Part shown: positions 21,708 to 32,746 of the stretch, one piece after another
Layout of the letters: every line of letters begins with the position of its first letter
Position numbering within the stretch: the first letter of the stretch is position 1
Assembly: GCA_017311185.1 (NCBI GenBank)
Contig: JAESUZ010003282.1
Location: forward strand, 496,001 to 560,000
Length of the DNA: 64,000 nucleotides
Source: Proteles cristata cristata
Taxonomy: Eukaryota; Chordata; Mammalia; Carnivora; Hyaenidae
Reading direction: 5' to 3'
Notes under the pieces: model-generated
The model's database searches: none
Told to the model about the DNA's origin: nothing
Seen by the model: the letters and a program-made list of their open reading frames with translations, nothing else
Position numbers and translations under genes: made by a program

Positions 21708-24399
21708 TTATTTGATAAGTTTTATCCAAGTAAGGAGGTTCTCTCTTCTAGTTTGTGTTTTTTAACTCATTTATTTATCATGAAGGTGTTTAACTTTTTG
21801 AGTGTTTAATCTGTGGATTTTTAGGTGTGTTTTTCAATTGTCTCTTACAGTCTCTCATTGTGGTAGATTATTTTTAGAAACTTGATCAGCTAAAACATCC
21901 TAATACAACCACAACTCAATTTAACATACCACTGAGATTTATTTGCTAAGAAACTTTGAAAGATTTTTGGTCTATGTTCATAAACGAGAGTGATTTTTTA
22001 AAAAATCTTATATTATTGTTTTAGTATCAGACAAATTGAGAGCAGTTTCTTTTATACATTTTGGGAGGGTCATATGTAGAATTGCAGTTTTCTTTTGAAA
22101 AGTTGGTAGATATCACTTATAAATCCTGGAACTTTCTTTGTGTTAGAATTTTTGCCTAATAAATATATTTCTTAATCAAGACTACTCAATCTTTTGTTGT
22201 TTTTTTGGGGGGGGGAAATTTTGGTAAATTTAAATTGTTTCAATTTTAACTTCCCAAATCAGACATTATTAGGATAATAACTCTAAATGTATTTTTAAAA
22301 TTTACCTATATTTATCTATTTCTTTGCTCACAATTTCTTCTTTTTAACATTTTTTCCAACTTTATTGAGATAACATTTACATAAAACATTGTGTAAACTT
22401 ACGGTGTAAAATGCATTGATTTGACGATGTATTACTATATATTAAATCATGATTACCACAGTAGTATTTCATAACATCGCCATCATGTCGCATAATCATC
22501 ATTTTTTTGTGATGAAAACATTTACAATGTACTTTTTTAGCAACTTTCAAGTATATAATGCCGTATTTTAAATTATAATCTCAGTGTTGTGCATTAGATC
22601 CTCAGAACTTATTAATCTTCTAACTGGTAGTTTGTACTACTTGACCAACATCTCTGTTTCCCCCACCTTGGCAACCCCATTCTATTCTGTTTCTGCAAGT
22701 TCACCTTTTTTTAGTTACCATTCATAAGTGTCACCATACAGTTTTTGTCTTTGACTTATTTCACTTAGCATTATACCCTCAAATGGCAGGACTTCTTTCT
22801 CATGGCTGAATAATACTTCGTTGTATATGTACATACCATATTTTCTTTATCCATTTATCCATTGATGGATACAGGTTGTTTCCATATCTTGGCTCTTGTG
22901 AATAATCCTACAATAAACATAATAATCCTGCATTTATCTCTTCAATATTCTGTTTTCCTTTCCTTTGGATATATACCCAGAAGTGGGATTGCTGGATCAT
23001 GTAGTAGTTCTAGTTTTAATTTTTTGAGTAACCTCCATGCTGTTTTCCATAGTGGCTGCACCAGTGTATATTCCCACCAACAGTGCATGAAGATTCCACC
23101 TCCTTGTCAATGCTTGTTATTTCTTATATTTTTGATTATTCTGAAATATGTGAGATGATACCTCATTACAATTTTAGTTTGCATTTTCCTGATGATTAGT
23201 GATATTTAACTTCTTTCCATGTGTCTATTGGCTATCTGTAGGTTTTCTTTGGAAAAACCTCTATTCAGTTCCCCCTGACCATTTTTAAAATCAGATTGGT
23301 ATCTGAATGAGTTTCATGGGTTCTTTATATATTTGAGATTTTAATCCCTTATCATAGGAAGATGGTGTGCAAACATCTTATTTTAGATTGCCTTTTTCAT
23401 TTTATTGATTATTTCTTTTATTGTGCAGAAGACAGTTGGTTTGATGCAGTCCCACTTATTTTTTGTCTTGTTGTTTGTGGCATTTCATGTCATATCTAAA
23501 AATTCTTTGCTAAGACCAGTGTCATGGAGCTTTTCCTCCATGTTTTCCTTTGGGAGATTTATGGTTTCAGGCCTTATATTTAAGTCTTTAATCTATTTTC
23601 TGCATGTGGTTATCCAGTTTATCCAAAATCATTTCTCAAAAAAACTATCCTTTCCCCACTGAGTTTTTTTGGCTTTCTTGTCAAATGTTAGTTGGCCACA
23701 TATGTGTGGGTTTATTTTTGGGCTCTTGATTCTCTTTTGTGTTTGCTTCTATGCCAGTACCATATCGTTTTGACTACTGCAACTTGCTAGTGGAGTTTGA
23801 AATCGGGAAGTGTGATGCCCCTGTCTTTGTTCTTTTATCTTGGGATTTCATTGGCTACTTTGAGTCTTCTGTGGCTCTATACAAACTTTGGTATTATTTT
23901 TTTCTGTGATAAATACCATTGGAATTTTGATAGGGCTGTTATTGAATCTATATAGCTTTTGATATTATGGACATTTTAATATTCTAATTTATGAACATAG
24001 GATATCTTTCCATTTGTGTCTTCTTCAGTTTTTGATTTTTATTATTTTTTATTAATTAATTATCAAGTTATCTCACATACAGTGCGGTCTTGACTTCAGG
24101 AGTAGATTCGCTTGATTCATCTTGTATACAGCTCCCAGTGCTCATCCCAACAAGTACCCTCCTCACTGCCCATCACCAATTTTCCCCACCCTCATTAACC
24201 ATTAGTTTGTTTTCTATATTTAAGAATCTCTTATGGTTTGCCTCCCTCTTTGTAACTTATTTTTCCTTCCCTTCCCGTATGGTCTTCTGTTAAGTTTCTC
24301 AAATTCCACATTTAAGTGAAAACATATGATATCTGTCTTACTCTGCCTTATTTCACTTAGCGTAATACCCTCCAATTCCATTGATGTTGTTGCAAATGG

Positions 24400-27300
24400 C
24401 AAGAATCCATTCTTTCTTCACTGCCAAGTAGTATTCCATTGTATGTATATGTGTGTGTGTATACATACACTTTGTATGTATATGTATGTGTGTATACATA
24501 CACTATGTATGTGTATGCATGTGTGTGGGGGGTATATATATACGTATATATATATATGTGTATATATATATATATATGTGTATATATATATATATATGTG
24601 TATATATATATATATATGTGTATATATATATATATCTCACCTCTTCTTTATTCATTCATCAGTTAATAGACATTTGGGCTACTTCCATAATTTGACTATT
24701 ATTGATAGTGCTGCTATAAACATGGGGGTACACGTGCCCCTATGAGTCAGTACTCCTCTATCCTTGGATAAATTCCTAGTAGTGCAATTGCTGGGTTGTA
24801 GGGTAATTCTATTTTTAATCTCTTGAGGAACCTCCACACTGTTTTTCAGAATGGTTGCACCAGTTTACATTTCCACCAACAGGGCAGGAGGGTTCCATTT
24901 CCCCACATCCTCCCCAACATCTGTTATTTCTTGAGTTGTTAATTTTAGCAACTCTGGCTGGTGTGAGTTGGTATCTTGTTGTGGTTTTTAATTTGTATTT
25001 CCCTGATGATAAGCAGTGTTGGGTATCTTTTCATGTGTTTATCAGCCATCTGGATATCTTCTTCAGAAAAGTATCTATTCGTGTTGTCTGCCCATTTCTT
25101 CACTACATTATTTTTTTCAGATGTTGAATTTGCTAAGTTCTTTGTAGAGTTTTGATACTAATCCTTTATCCAGTATGTCATTTACAAATACTTTTTCCCA
25201 TTCCATCAGTTGCTTGTTAGATTTGCTGATTGTTTCCTTCACTGTGCAGAAGCTTTTTATCCTGACACCCAATAGTTCAATTTTGCTTTTATTTCCCTTG
25301 TCTTCAGAGACATGTCAAGTAAGAAGTTGCTGCAGCTGAGGTCAGAGATTGCTGCCTGTTTTCTCCCAGAGGATTTTGATGGTTTCCCTTCTCATATTTA
25401 GATCTTTCATCCATTTTGAATTTATTTTTATGTATGGTGTAAGAAAGTGGTCTGGTTTCATTCTTCTGCATGTTGCTGTCCATTTCTCCTGGCACCATTT
25501 GCTAAAAAGACTGTCTTTTTTCCATTGGGTACTCTTTCCTGCTTTGTTGAATATTAGTTGGCCATATAATTGTGGGTCCATTCTGGGTTCTCTAATCTAC
25601 TCCACTGGTCTATGTGTCTGTTTTTGTGTCAATACCATACTGTCTTGGATTCCTTGATATCTCTTTCTGTTGCTTTATTATTGGGGTATAGAGATGCACT
25701 GATTCCTGTAAATTGCCCTTATATCTTATGACTTTGCTGAATTCATGGATGAATTCCAGTAGTTTTTTGTTGGAGTCTTTTGGGATTTCCATATACAGTA
25801 TCATGTCATCTGTACAAAGTGAAAGTTTAATTTCTTCTTTGACAATTTAGATACATTTTATTTCATTCTTTTGCCTGACTACTGAGGCTAGGACTTCAAA
25901 CACTATGTTCAACAATAGTGGTGAGAGTAGATATACCTGTCATGTTCCTGATCACAGGGGGAAGGCTCTCAGTTTTTCCCCATTGAGAATGATATTAGCT
26001 GTGGGCCTTTCCTATATGCCTTTTTTTTCCCCCAAGGATGTTCATTCTATCTTGCCCTTCTTGAGTTTTTTTTTTTTTTTTAAAGAAACGATGCTACATT
26101 TTGTCAAATGCTTTTTCTGCATCTATTGATAGGATCCTATGGTTCTTACCCTTCTGTTAATGTGATATATTACATTGATTGATTTGTGAATATTGTACCA
26201 GCACTGCAGCCCAGGAATGAATCCCACTTGATATGGTGAATAATTCTTTTAAGGTACTTGAATTAGACTTGCTATTATCTATTATCTTGATGAGAATTTT
26301 TGCATTCATTTTTATCAGGGATATTGGCCCCTAATTCTCCTTTTTAGTTGGGTTTGGGAATCCAGGTAATGATGACTTCATAAGTCTGGTACAATTTCCC
26401 TGGGAAGCCATCTGGTCCAGGACTCTTATTTGTTGGAAGATTTTTGATAACTAATTTAATTTCTTCCCTGATTATGGGGCTGTTCAAGTTTTCTATTCAT
26501 TCTCATTTGAGTTTTGATAGTGTGTGGGTATCTAGGAATTTGTCCACTTTTTCCAGATTATCCGGTTTGTTGGCATATAATATTTCATAGTATTCCCTAA
26601 TAATTGTTCATATTTCTGTGGTGTTGGTTGTGATTTCTCCTCTTTCATTCATGATTTGATCTAATTGGGTCCTCTTTTCTTTTTGACCAATCTGGAAGGG
26701 GTTTGTCAATTTTGTTTATTCTTTCAAAAAACCATCTCTTAGATTCATTGATCTGTTTTACTGTGGGGTTTTTTGGATTCTATATTTTTTATTTCTGCTC
26801 TAATCTTTATTATTTCTCTTCTGCTGGCTTTGGGCTTTCTTTGCTGTTGTCTTCCTAATTCTTTTAGGTGTGAGGTTAGGTTCTATATTTGAGTCTTTTC
26901 TTGCTTCTTGAGATACGCTTCGGTTGCATGTATTTTCCTCTTAGAACTGCTTTTGTTGCATCCCAAATGGTTTGGACTGTTGTGTTTTCATTTTAATTTG
27001 CTTCCACATATTTTTTAAATTTCTTCTTTAATTTCTTGATTGACCCATTAATTCTTTGGTAGGATGTTCTTTAACCTCCATTTATTTGGGGCTTTTCAAA
27101 TTTTTTCTTTTGGTTGATTTCAAGTTTCATAGTATTGTTAACTGAAAATATGCATGGTATGATCACAGTCCTTTTATATTTGTTGAAGGCTGTTTTGTGG
27201 CCCAGTAAGTGATCTATTTTGGAGAATGTTCCATGTGCACTCAAGAAGAACATGTATTCTGCTTTTGGATGAAAGTTCTGAATATATCTGTTAAGTCCAT

Positions 27301-27790
27301 CTGGTCCAATGTGTCATTCAGAGCTGTTGTTTCCTTATTGATTTTTCTGCCTAGATGATCTGTCCATTGCTGTAAGTGGAGTGTTAAAGTCCCTTACAAT
27401 CATACTACTATTATCTATATGTCTGTTTATGTTTGTGATTAATTGATTTATATATTTGGGTGTCACCACATTGAGGACATAAACAGTTACAATTGTTAGC
27501 TCTTCTTCATGGACAGATCACTTAATTATGATATAACGCCCTTCATCTCTTGCTACAGTCTTTGTTTTAAAATCTAGTTTGTCTGATATAAATATGGCTA
27601 CTCTCATTTTCTTTTGACATTCAGTGCCATGATAAATTGTTCTCCAACCCCTCACTTTCAATCTGCAGGCATCCTCAGGCCTAAAATGAGTTTCTTGTAA
27701 GCAGCATGTAGAGAATCTTGTTTTTTTAATCCATTCTGCTACCCTAAGTCTTTTGATTGGGGCATTTAGTCCATTTATATTCAAAGTGAT
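24400..27790 (-). pseudogene. L1 ORF2, broken
   Basis: The N-terminal endonuclease piece (27518-27784) reads MNINGLNAPIK... with CCLQETHF, the Asn and Glu of the active site. The reverse transcriptase centre near 25805-25830 reads TDD then MILYMEIP. A C-terminal piece at 25342-25581 reads [11 protein letters not shown]. Multiple stops and frameshifts separate these, and a microsatellite (24438-24635) interrupts the 3' end. It is a dead copy of the L1 endonuclease/reverse transcriptase. Confidence 0.88.
24438..24635. repeat. Compound TATG/TA microsatellite grown from L1
   Basis: First TATG/CATA variants, then four near-identical units of TA repeats each ending in TGTG. It sits exactly where L1 has 'tccattgtat...' in its inverted ORF2 end, so it probably expanded from the L1's own TA seed. 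Confidence 0.93.
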
Positions 27791-27989
27791 TATTGAAAGA
27801 TGGATTTAGTATCCTTGTGTTATCTGTGGATTTTATGGCTGTGGTGATGTCTCTGGTTCTTTGTAGTCTTTGCTGCTTTCTACTCACAGATTGTCCCTTA
27901 GAATCATCTGCAGGGCTGGTTTAGTGTTTATGAACTCGTTTAGTTTTTGTTTTTCTGGGAGAGCCGTTATCAATCATTCTATTCTTGAA

Positions 27990-28620
27990 TGACAGTCTTG
28001 CTGGATAAAGGATTCTTGGCTGCATATTTTTGCTCTTTAGCACATTGAATATTTCCTGCCACTCTTTTCTGGACTGCCCAGTTTCAGTGGACAGGTGTGT
28101 TACTACCCTTATGTGACTACCCTTGTAGATTAAGGCCTATTTGTCCCTACTTGATTCCAGAATTCTCTCTTTATCTTTGTATTTTTCCAGTTTCTCTATG
28201 ATATGCCATGGTGTTGACTGTTTTTGATTTTGAAGGAAGTTCTCTGTGCCTCCTAGACTTGGATGTCTGTTTCTTTCTCCAGATTAGGAAAGTTGTCAGG
28301 TGTAATTTGTTGAAATAAACCTCTATCTCTTTCTCTCTCTCTCTCCTTCTTCTGGAGCTCTTAGGTCTCTAATTCTCCCCTCATGGTCCAGTAATTTCTT
28401 TTCCCTCTTTTTTCCAGCTTCATCATTTTCCATAATTTTATCTTCTCTTTCACCTATTTCCTCCCCTGCTTCTTCCATCCTTGCTGTCACTGCCTCTGGT
28501 TTATTTTGCACCTCATTTATAACATTTCTTAATTCATGACTATTTCTTAGTTCCTTGGTCTCTGCAGCAATACATTCTCTACTGTCTCCTAGGCTTTTTT
28601 CAAGCCTAGCTATTAGAATT
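27990..28620 (-). pseudogene. L1 ORF1 remnant
   Basis: ORF1 encodes the RNA-binding chaperone that coats L1 RNA. The frame at 28323-28511 is highly charged (Glu/Lys/Arg) in the style of the ORF1 coiled coil. The region toward 28000 resembles the ORF1 C-terminal domain as seen in the neighbouring L1 (36930-37416). Broken by stops. Confidence 0.65.
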
Positions 28621-29288
28621 ATGACTATTACTCTAAATTCTTATCCATATATATGGTTTATATCTGTTTTGAGCAATTGTTTGGCTGTCATTTCTTCCTG
28701 GAATTTCTTTTGAGGAGAACTTTTCCATTTCACCATTTCTGCCAGGTTTCTGTCTTTTACAGGGTTTAATAACTTGTTATATGTCCTGCATCTGCAAGTA
28801 CTACTGTATTGAAAAAGGGTGATACACTGTCTGGAGCTGGCAATGTGTTGTGTGCGCTCTCTTTTTGCATATTTGGCTTCTCTATCCCACTGCTCATAGT
28901 GGCGGACTGTTTGGACCTTCCATCAAGTGTGCTTTGATTTGTATGTTGAAGTAAACCTGGAAAAAAGGGAAGAGGGGTGGAACCTTATCCTGTACAAAGA
29001 GAAATGAAAGGGGTGAAGAAAATAAAAGACAAGGTCAAGAATCAAAGAAACTAGAAGGCTTAATCCAGAGAGAGGGGGGGAAATAAAGAAGGAGATTACA
29101 GAAAGGTATAAAAAGAGTAGAGTAAAAATGCCTGATTAAACAAACAACCAGAACAGAGAAAGAAAGAAAAAAATTACACATATATAATAAGAATTCACCA
29201 ATAAATCAAATCAGGAACAACGACCCTGATTCCAAAGGAAAGAAAAAGAAAAGAGGAGTGTAGAAAGAAAAAGAATGGAAAAGAAAAC

Positions 29289-29301
29289 GGGGGGGGGGGG
29301 G
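29289..29301. repeat. Poly-G run (13 G) in L1 5' UTR
   Basis: Thirteen consecutive G bases inside a purine-rich part of the inverted L1 5' region. Confidence 0.9.
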
Positions 29302-29995
29302 AGGAAGAGAGTAATAAAAAAAATTAAAAACAAACTAATGTACAAAACCACAGGACAGTTGTCTGTTGGTGGCTGTTCTGGTCTGGAGGAGAGGCTGCCT
29401 GGTTCATTCAGTGTCAGTCTCACTCTGGTAGACACTCAGTTACCAGTCACAGAGGGCTGGGGTTTGGTGTAAGCAGTCCTGGTACTGGGTACCCCTGTCC
29501 TGTTATTTGAAACCCTAACATGTTGGTGTTGAGGGGAAAAATGGCGACACCCAATGTCTCCTTCCTGGACTGGTGTCTCAAACAATGCTATTCAGGCAGC
29601 CCTTGCAGATCAGCAGCAGGTGGCAGCTAGCTTGTCCTGCTTCATGGTCTCCCATACCTCCTAGGCACTCTAATAGGATTCAAAGCCTGAAGTCTTAAAG
29701 GATCCTGCATAGCACGGACCTAGTTTTGGGGTGGCATCCCTATGCACAGCTGACAAAGGGCCTCTGGCTGGCACCTGCAGGGTCTTTTGTCCTTTGGGGA
29801 GGGAGAATTAAAACCTCCTCCCACAGTTCTCCAGAGAAAGGACTGTTGACTCCCAGTGAGCTCCCCCGCCCGCCCTGGGTTCATGCCTACATCACAGTTT
29901 CATCTCTCTCAATTCTTAAATACACACCTCTGTCCCACCAAGCTATCTCTTTCCACCTGTGGAGATTTTTCTGTCTCCCTGCAGCCTGTATTCCT

Positions 29996-30069
29996 GGCAT
30001 TCCAAGGTCAGTGTTCTTCCTAGCCTTCCAAGGTTAGTGTTCTTCCTGGCATTCCAAGGTCAGTGTTCT
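29996..30069. repeat. 26-bp tandem repeat in L1 5' UTR, about 2.8 copies
   Basis: Units at 29997-30022, 30023-30048 and 30049-30069 (partial), each built on 'ttccaaggtcagtgttctt' with few differences. It lies about 75-150 bp from the L1 5' end. Confidence 0.9.
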
Positions 30070-30342
30070 GACCTCAATACAGCTGTGTTTGAGAGATGAG
30101 GGAAATCCTGGTCCCCGTACTTCTCTGCAATCTTAACTTCTCATTCCTCAATTTTTAAAATCAGAGTCTTGTAGTTTGCAGTGTAGAGATCTGTCACCTC
30201 CTTAGTTAAATGTGTTTCTTAATATTTTATTGTTGATGTTATCGTGAATGAGATTTCTTTTACACATTTCATTGTAAGGGTATAAAAATGCAAGAGATTT
30301 ATGGATATTAATTTTATATGCAGCAACTTTACTGAATGCTGA

Positions 30343-30675
30343 TTAGTTCCAACAGGTTTTTTTTTTGGTTGAGTATTTAGTATTTTCTCTATATAAGATG
30401 ATATCGTCTACAAATAAAGATGGTTTTACTTCTTTTGTTCCAATTTGGATGCCTTTTAATACTATGTTGAATAAGAGTATGATAGCGGATGCCCATTCTT
30501 GGGTCTGATCTTTGAAGGAAAGCTTTGAATCTTTCACCATTGAGTATGATGTTTGCTGGTGTTAGTGTGATGTTAGTATGATGTGGGCCTATCATGTATG
30601 GTCTTTTTTGTTGAGGTATATTCCTTCTATATCCAATTTGTTGAAAGATTTTATCGGGACAGGATATTGTACTTT
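30343..30675 (-). pseudogene. L1M ORF2 reverse transcriptase remnant
   Basis: Minus-strand frame 30343-30540 carries the reverse transcriptase centre with FVDD followed by IILY. A plus-strand continuation to the fingers region is broken by indels. It belongs to the older L1M, not to the L1 just upstream. Confidence 0.85.
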
Positions 30676-32008
30676 GTCAAATGCTTTTTCTTCATCTATT
30701 GAGATGATCTTATGAATTTTATCTTTACTATTAATGTGGAAATATCACATTTGTTGATTTGTACATGGTGAATCATCATGGCCTCCCAAGGCTAATCCCA
30801 ATTGATAATGATATATTATATTTTTAATGTATTGTTGAATTCAATTTGCTTATGTTTCGGAGAGAAGTTTTGTTCTATATTCATTAGGGACATAGGTCTG
30901 TATTTTTGTTTTCTAGTAGTATGTAGTAGTATCCTTATCTAGCTTTGGTATCAGGGTAGTACTGTCTTTGTAAAATAAGTTTGGGAGTATTCTCTTCTCT
31001 TCAGTTTTTCAGAAGAATTTGAGAAGAACTGACATTATTTCTTCTTCAAATGTTTAGTAGAATTTACCAGTGAAATGATCTGGTCCTGGGCTTTTCTTTA
31101 TTGAGAATTGCTTGATTGCTGATTGAATCTTTTATCTAACATTTGTCTATTCAGATTTTCTATTTTAACATTCATTATTGAAAGGTTGTATGTTTTTTGG
31201 AAATTTTTCTTCTAGGTTATCCAGTTTATCGGCATCTAAATGTTCACAGTCTCTTATGGTGGTTTGTAGTTCTTTGGTATCTGTTATAATGTCTCCTCTT
31301 TCATTTTTTATTTATTTAAATCTTCTCTCTTTCTTAATCTAGCTACATGTTTTTCAATTTTGTGTGTCTTTTCCAAATACACCTCTCAGCTTCACTGATC
31401 TTTTCTATTATTTTTCTGATCTCTATTTTACTTATTTTTGCTCTCATCTTTCTGATTTCCTTCTTTCTGCTAATTTTGTGCTTTGATTGTTCTTTTTGTA
31501 CTTCTTTGAAGTATAAAGTTACGTTCTTTATTTGAGGTCTTTCTCTTAACATATAGGCATTTATTGCTATGAACTTTCTTTTTAGAAATACCTTTGCATC
31601 TCATAGGTTTTGGTATGTCGTGTTTCTATTTTCATTTGTTTGAATATTTTTTTCTTTTTTTCTTTTCCTTTTTCTGTGTTCCATTGATTGTTCAGGAGTG
31701 TGTTAATTTCCACATATTTAAAAAAAATATGTTCCTCTGTTGATTTCTAGTTTGATATTATTGGAACGATAGGAAAAAGACACTTAGTATAGTTTTACTT
31801 TAAATTTGCTAAGGCTTGTTTTGTGGCTTATCATATGATCTGTCTCGGAGAATATTCCATGCATGTTTGAAAAGACTATATTCTGCTACTGTTGCCTATA
31901 GTATAAAGGTCAAAGGACAAGAGTATCAAAAACACCTTCTGTTAGTATAATTTGTTAATAAATATACAAGAAGAAGTAAATAGTAACACGAAAAATATTA
32001 AAGAGGTG

Positions 32009-32211
32009 AGATACCTGGGTGGCTCGGTTGATTAAGCTCCTGGCTTTTGATTTCAGTTCAGGTCATGATCTCTTGCTTCATGGGTTTCAGCCTTCTGTAG
32101 GGTTCCGCACTGATAGCGTGGACCCTGCTTGGGATTCTACCTGTCTCTCAGCCCTTCTCCTGCTTGTTAATGCTCTCTCTGTTTCAAAATAAATAAACAA
32201 GCTTAAAAAAA
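32009..32211 (+). mobile_element. Carnivore SINE in L1M inverted segment
   Basis: Plus-strand SINE with a diverged head ('acctgggtggctcggttg') and 'aaaataaataaac' tail. Flanks 'attaaagaggtga' and 'attaaaggggggaa' look like an eroded target duplication. Confidence 0.87.
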
Positions 32212-32746
32212 CATTAAAGGGGGGAAGTAAAAGTATAATTTTTGTATGTGATCAAAGTTGTTATCAGCATAAAATAGGGTGTTATATTTATATGATGTTT
32301 TATGTATCAGGTAACCACAAAACAAAAACGTGTAATAGTGTCACAGATTATAAAGACATAGAAATCAGAACATACTACTTTAAAAAATCACCAATTTACA
32401 AAGAAGGGCAACATGAGAAGAAAAAAGGAAATAGGAAACTGCAAAACAGCCAGAAAACAATAAAATGGCATTAGTAATCCTTACATATCAAGAATTACTT
32501 TATTTTTATTTATTTTTTTGGCTTCTTTTATTTTTGTTTTGTTTTGTTTACAAATTGTTTATTGTCAAATTAGTTTCCACATAACACCCAGTGCTCATCC
32601 CCATAAGTGCCCTCCTCCATGCCCATCCCCCCTACCCCCCACATCCATCAGTCCTCAGTTTTTGTCAGCCTTCAAGAGTCTCTCATGGTTTGCCTCTCTC
32701 CCTTTCCCCCATCATTTCCCCCCTTCTGCTCCCCCTTGTTCCTCCG

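Larger units (their letters stand above)
18950..22344 (-). mobile_element. Ancient L1 (L1ME-like), ORF2 part
   Basis: Highly diverged inverted L1 ORF2, read from its 3' end: 'aaatataccacagtttattt', 'tctggatcatatgctta', then 'ataaacagaaaattttaaat', 'atttatcaagttttatatg', and near 20690-20850 the segment that precedes the reverse transcriptase centre. 21730-22340 continues to the upstream fingers region ('tttgctaagaaactttgaaag'). It is interrupted by the SINE at 19169-19390, a repeat at 20338-20690 and SINEs at 21053-21707. No frame survives. Confidence 0.7.
24021..30159 (-). mobile_element. Near full-length L1 with 5' UTR (24037-30143) and degenerate target duplication
   Basis: Inverted L1 holding, from low to high coordinates, a T-rich tail, 3' UTR, ORF2, ORF1 and about 1.5 kb of 5' UTR that ends near 30143 ('gagaagttaagattgcagag' read on minus). 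Possible duplication: 'ttcttcagtttttgat' (24021-24036) against 'ttcctcaatttttaaa' (30144-30159), 12 of 16 matching. The older L1M sequence resumes on both sides. Confidence 0.85.

Noticed and set aside
24326..24745. 139-codon plus-strand frame
   Set aside because: It crosses the TATG/TA microsatellite and antisense L1 sequence; no real gene.
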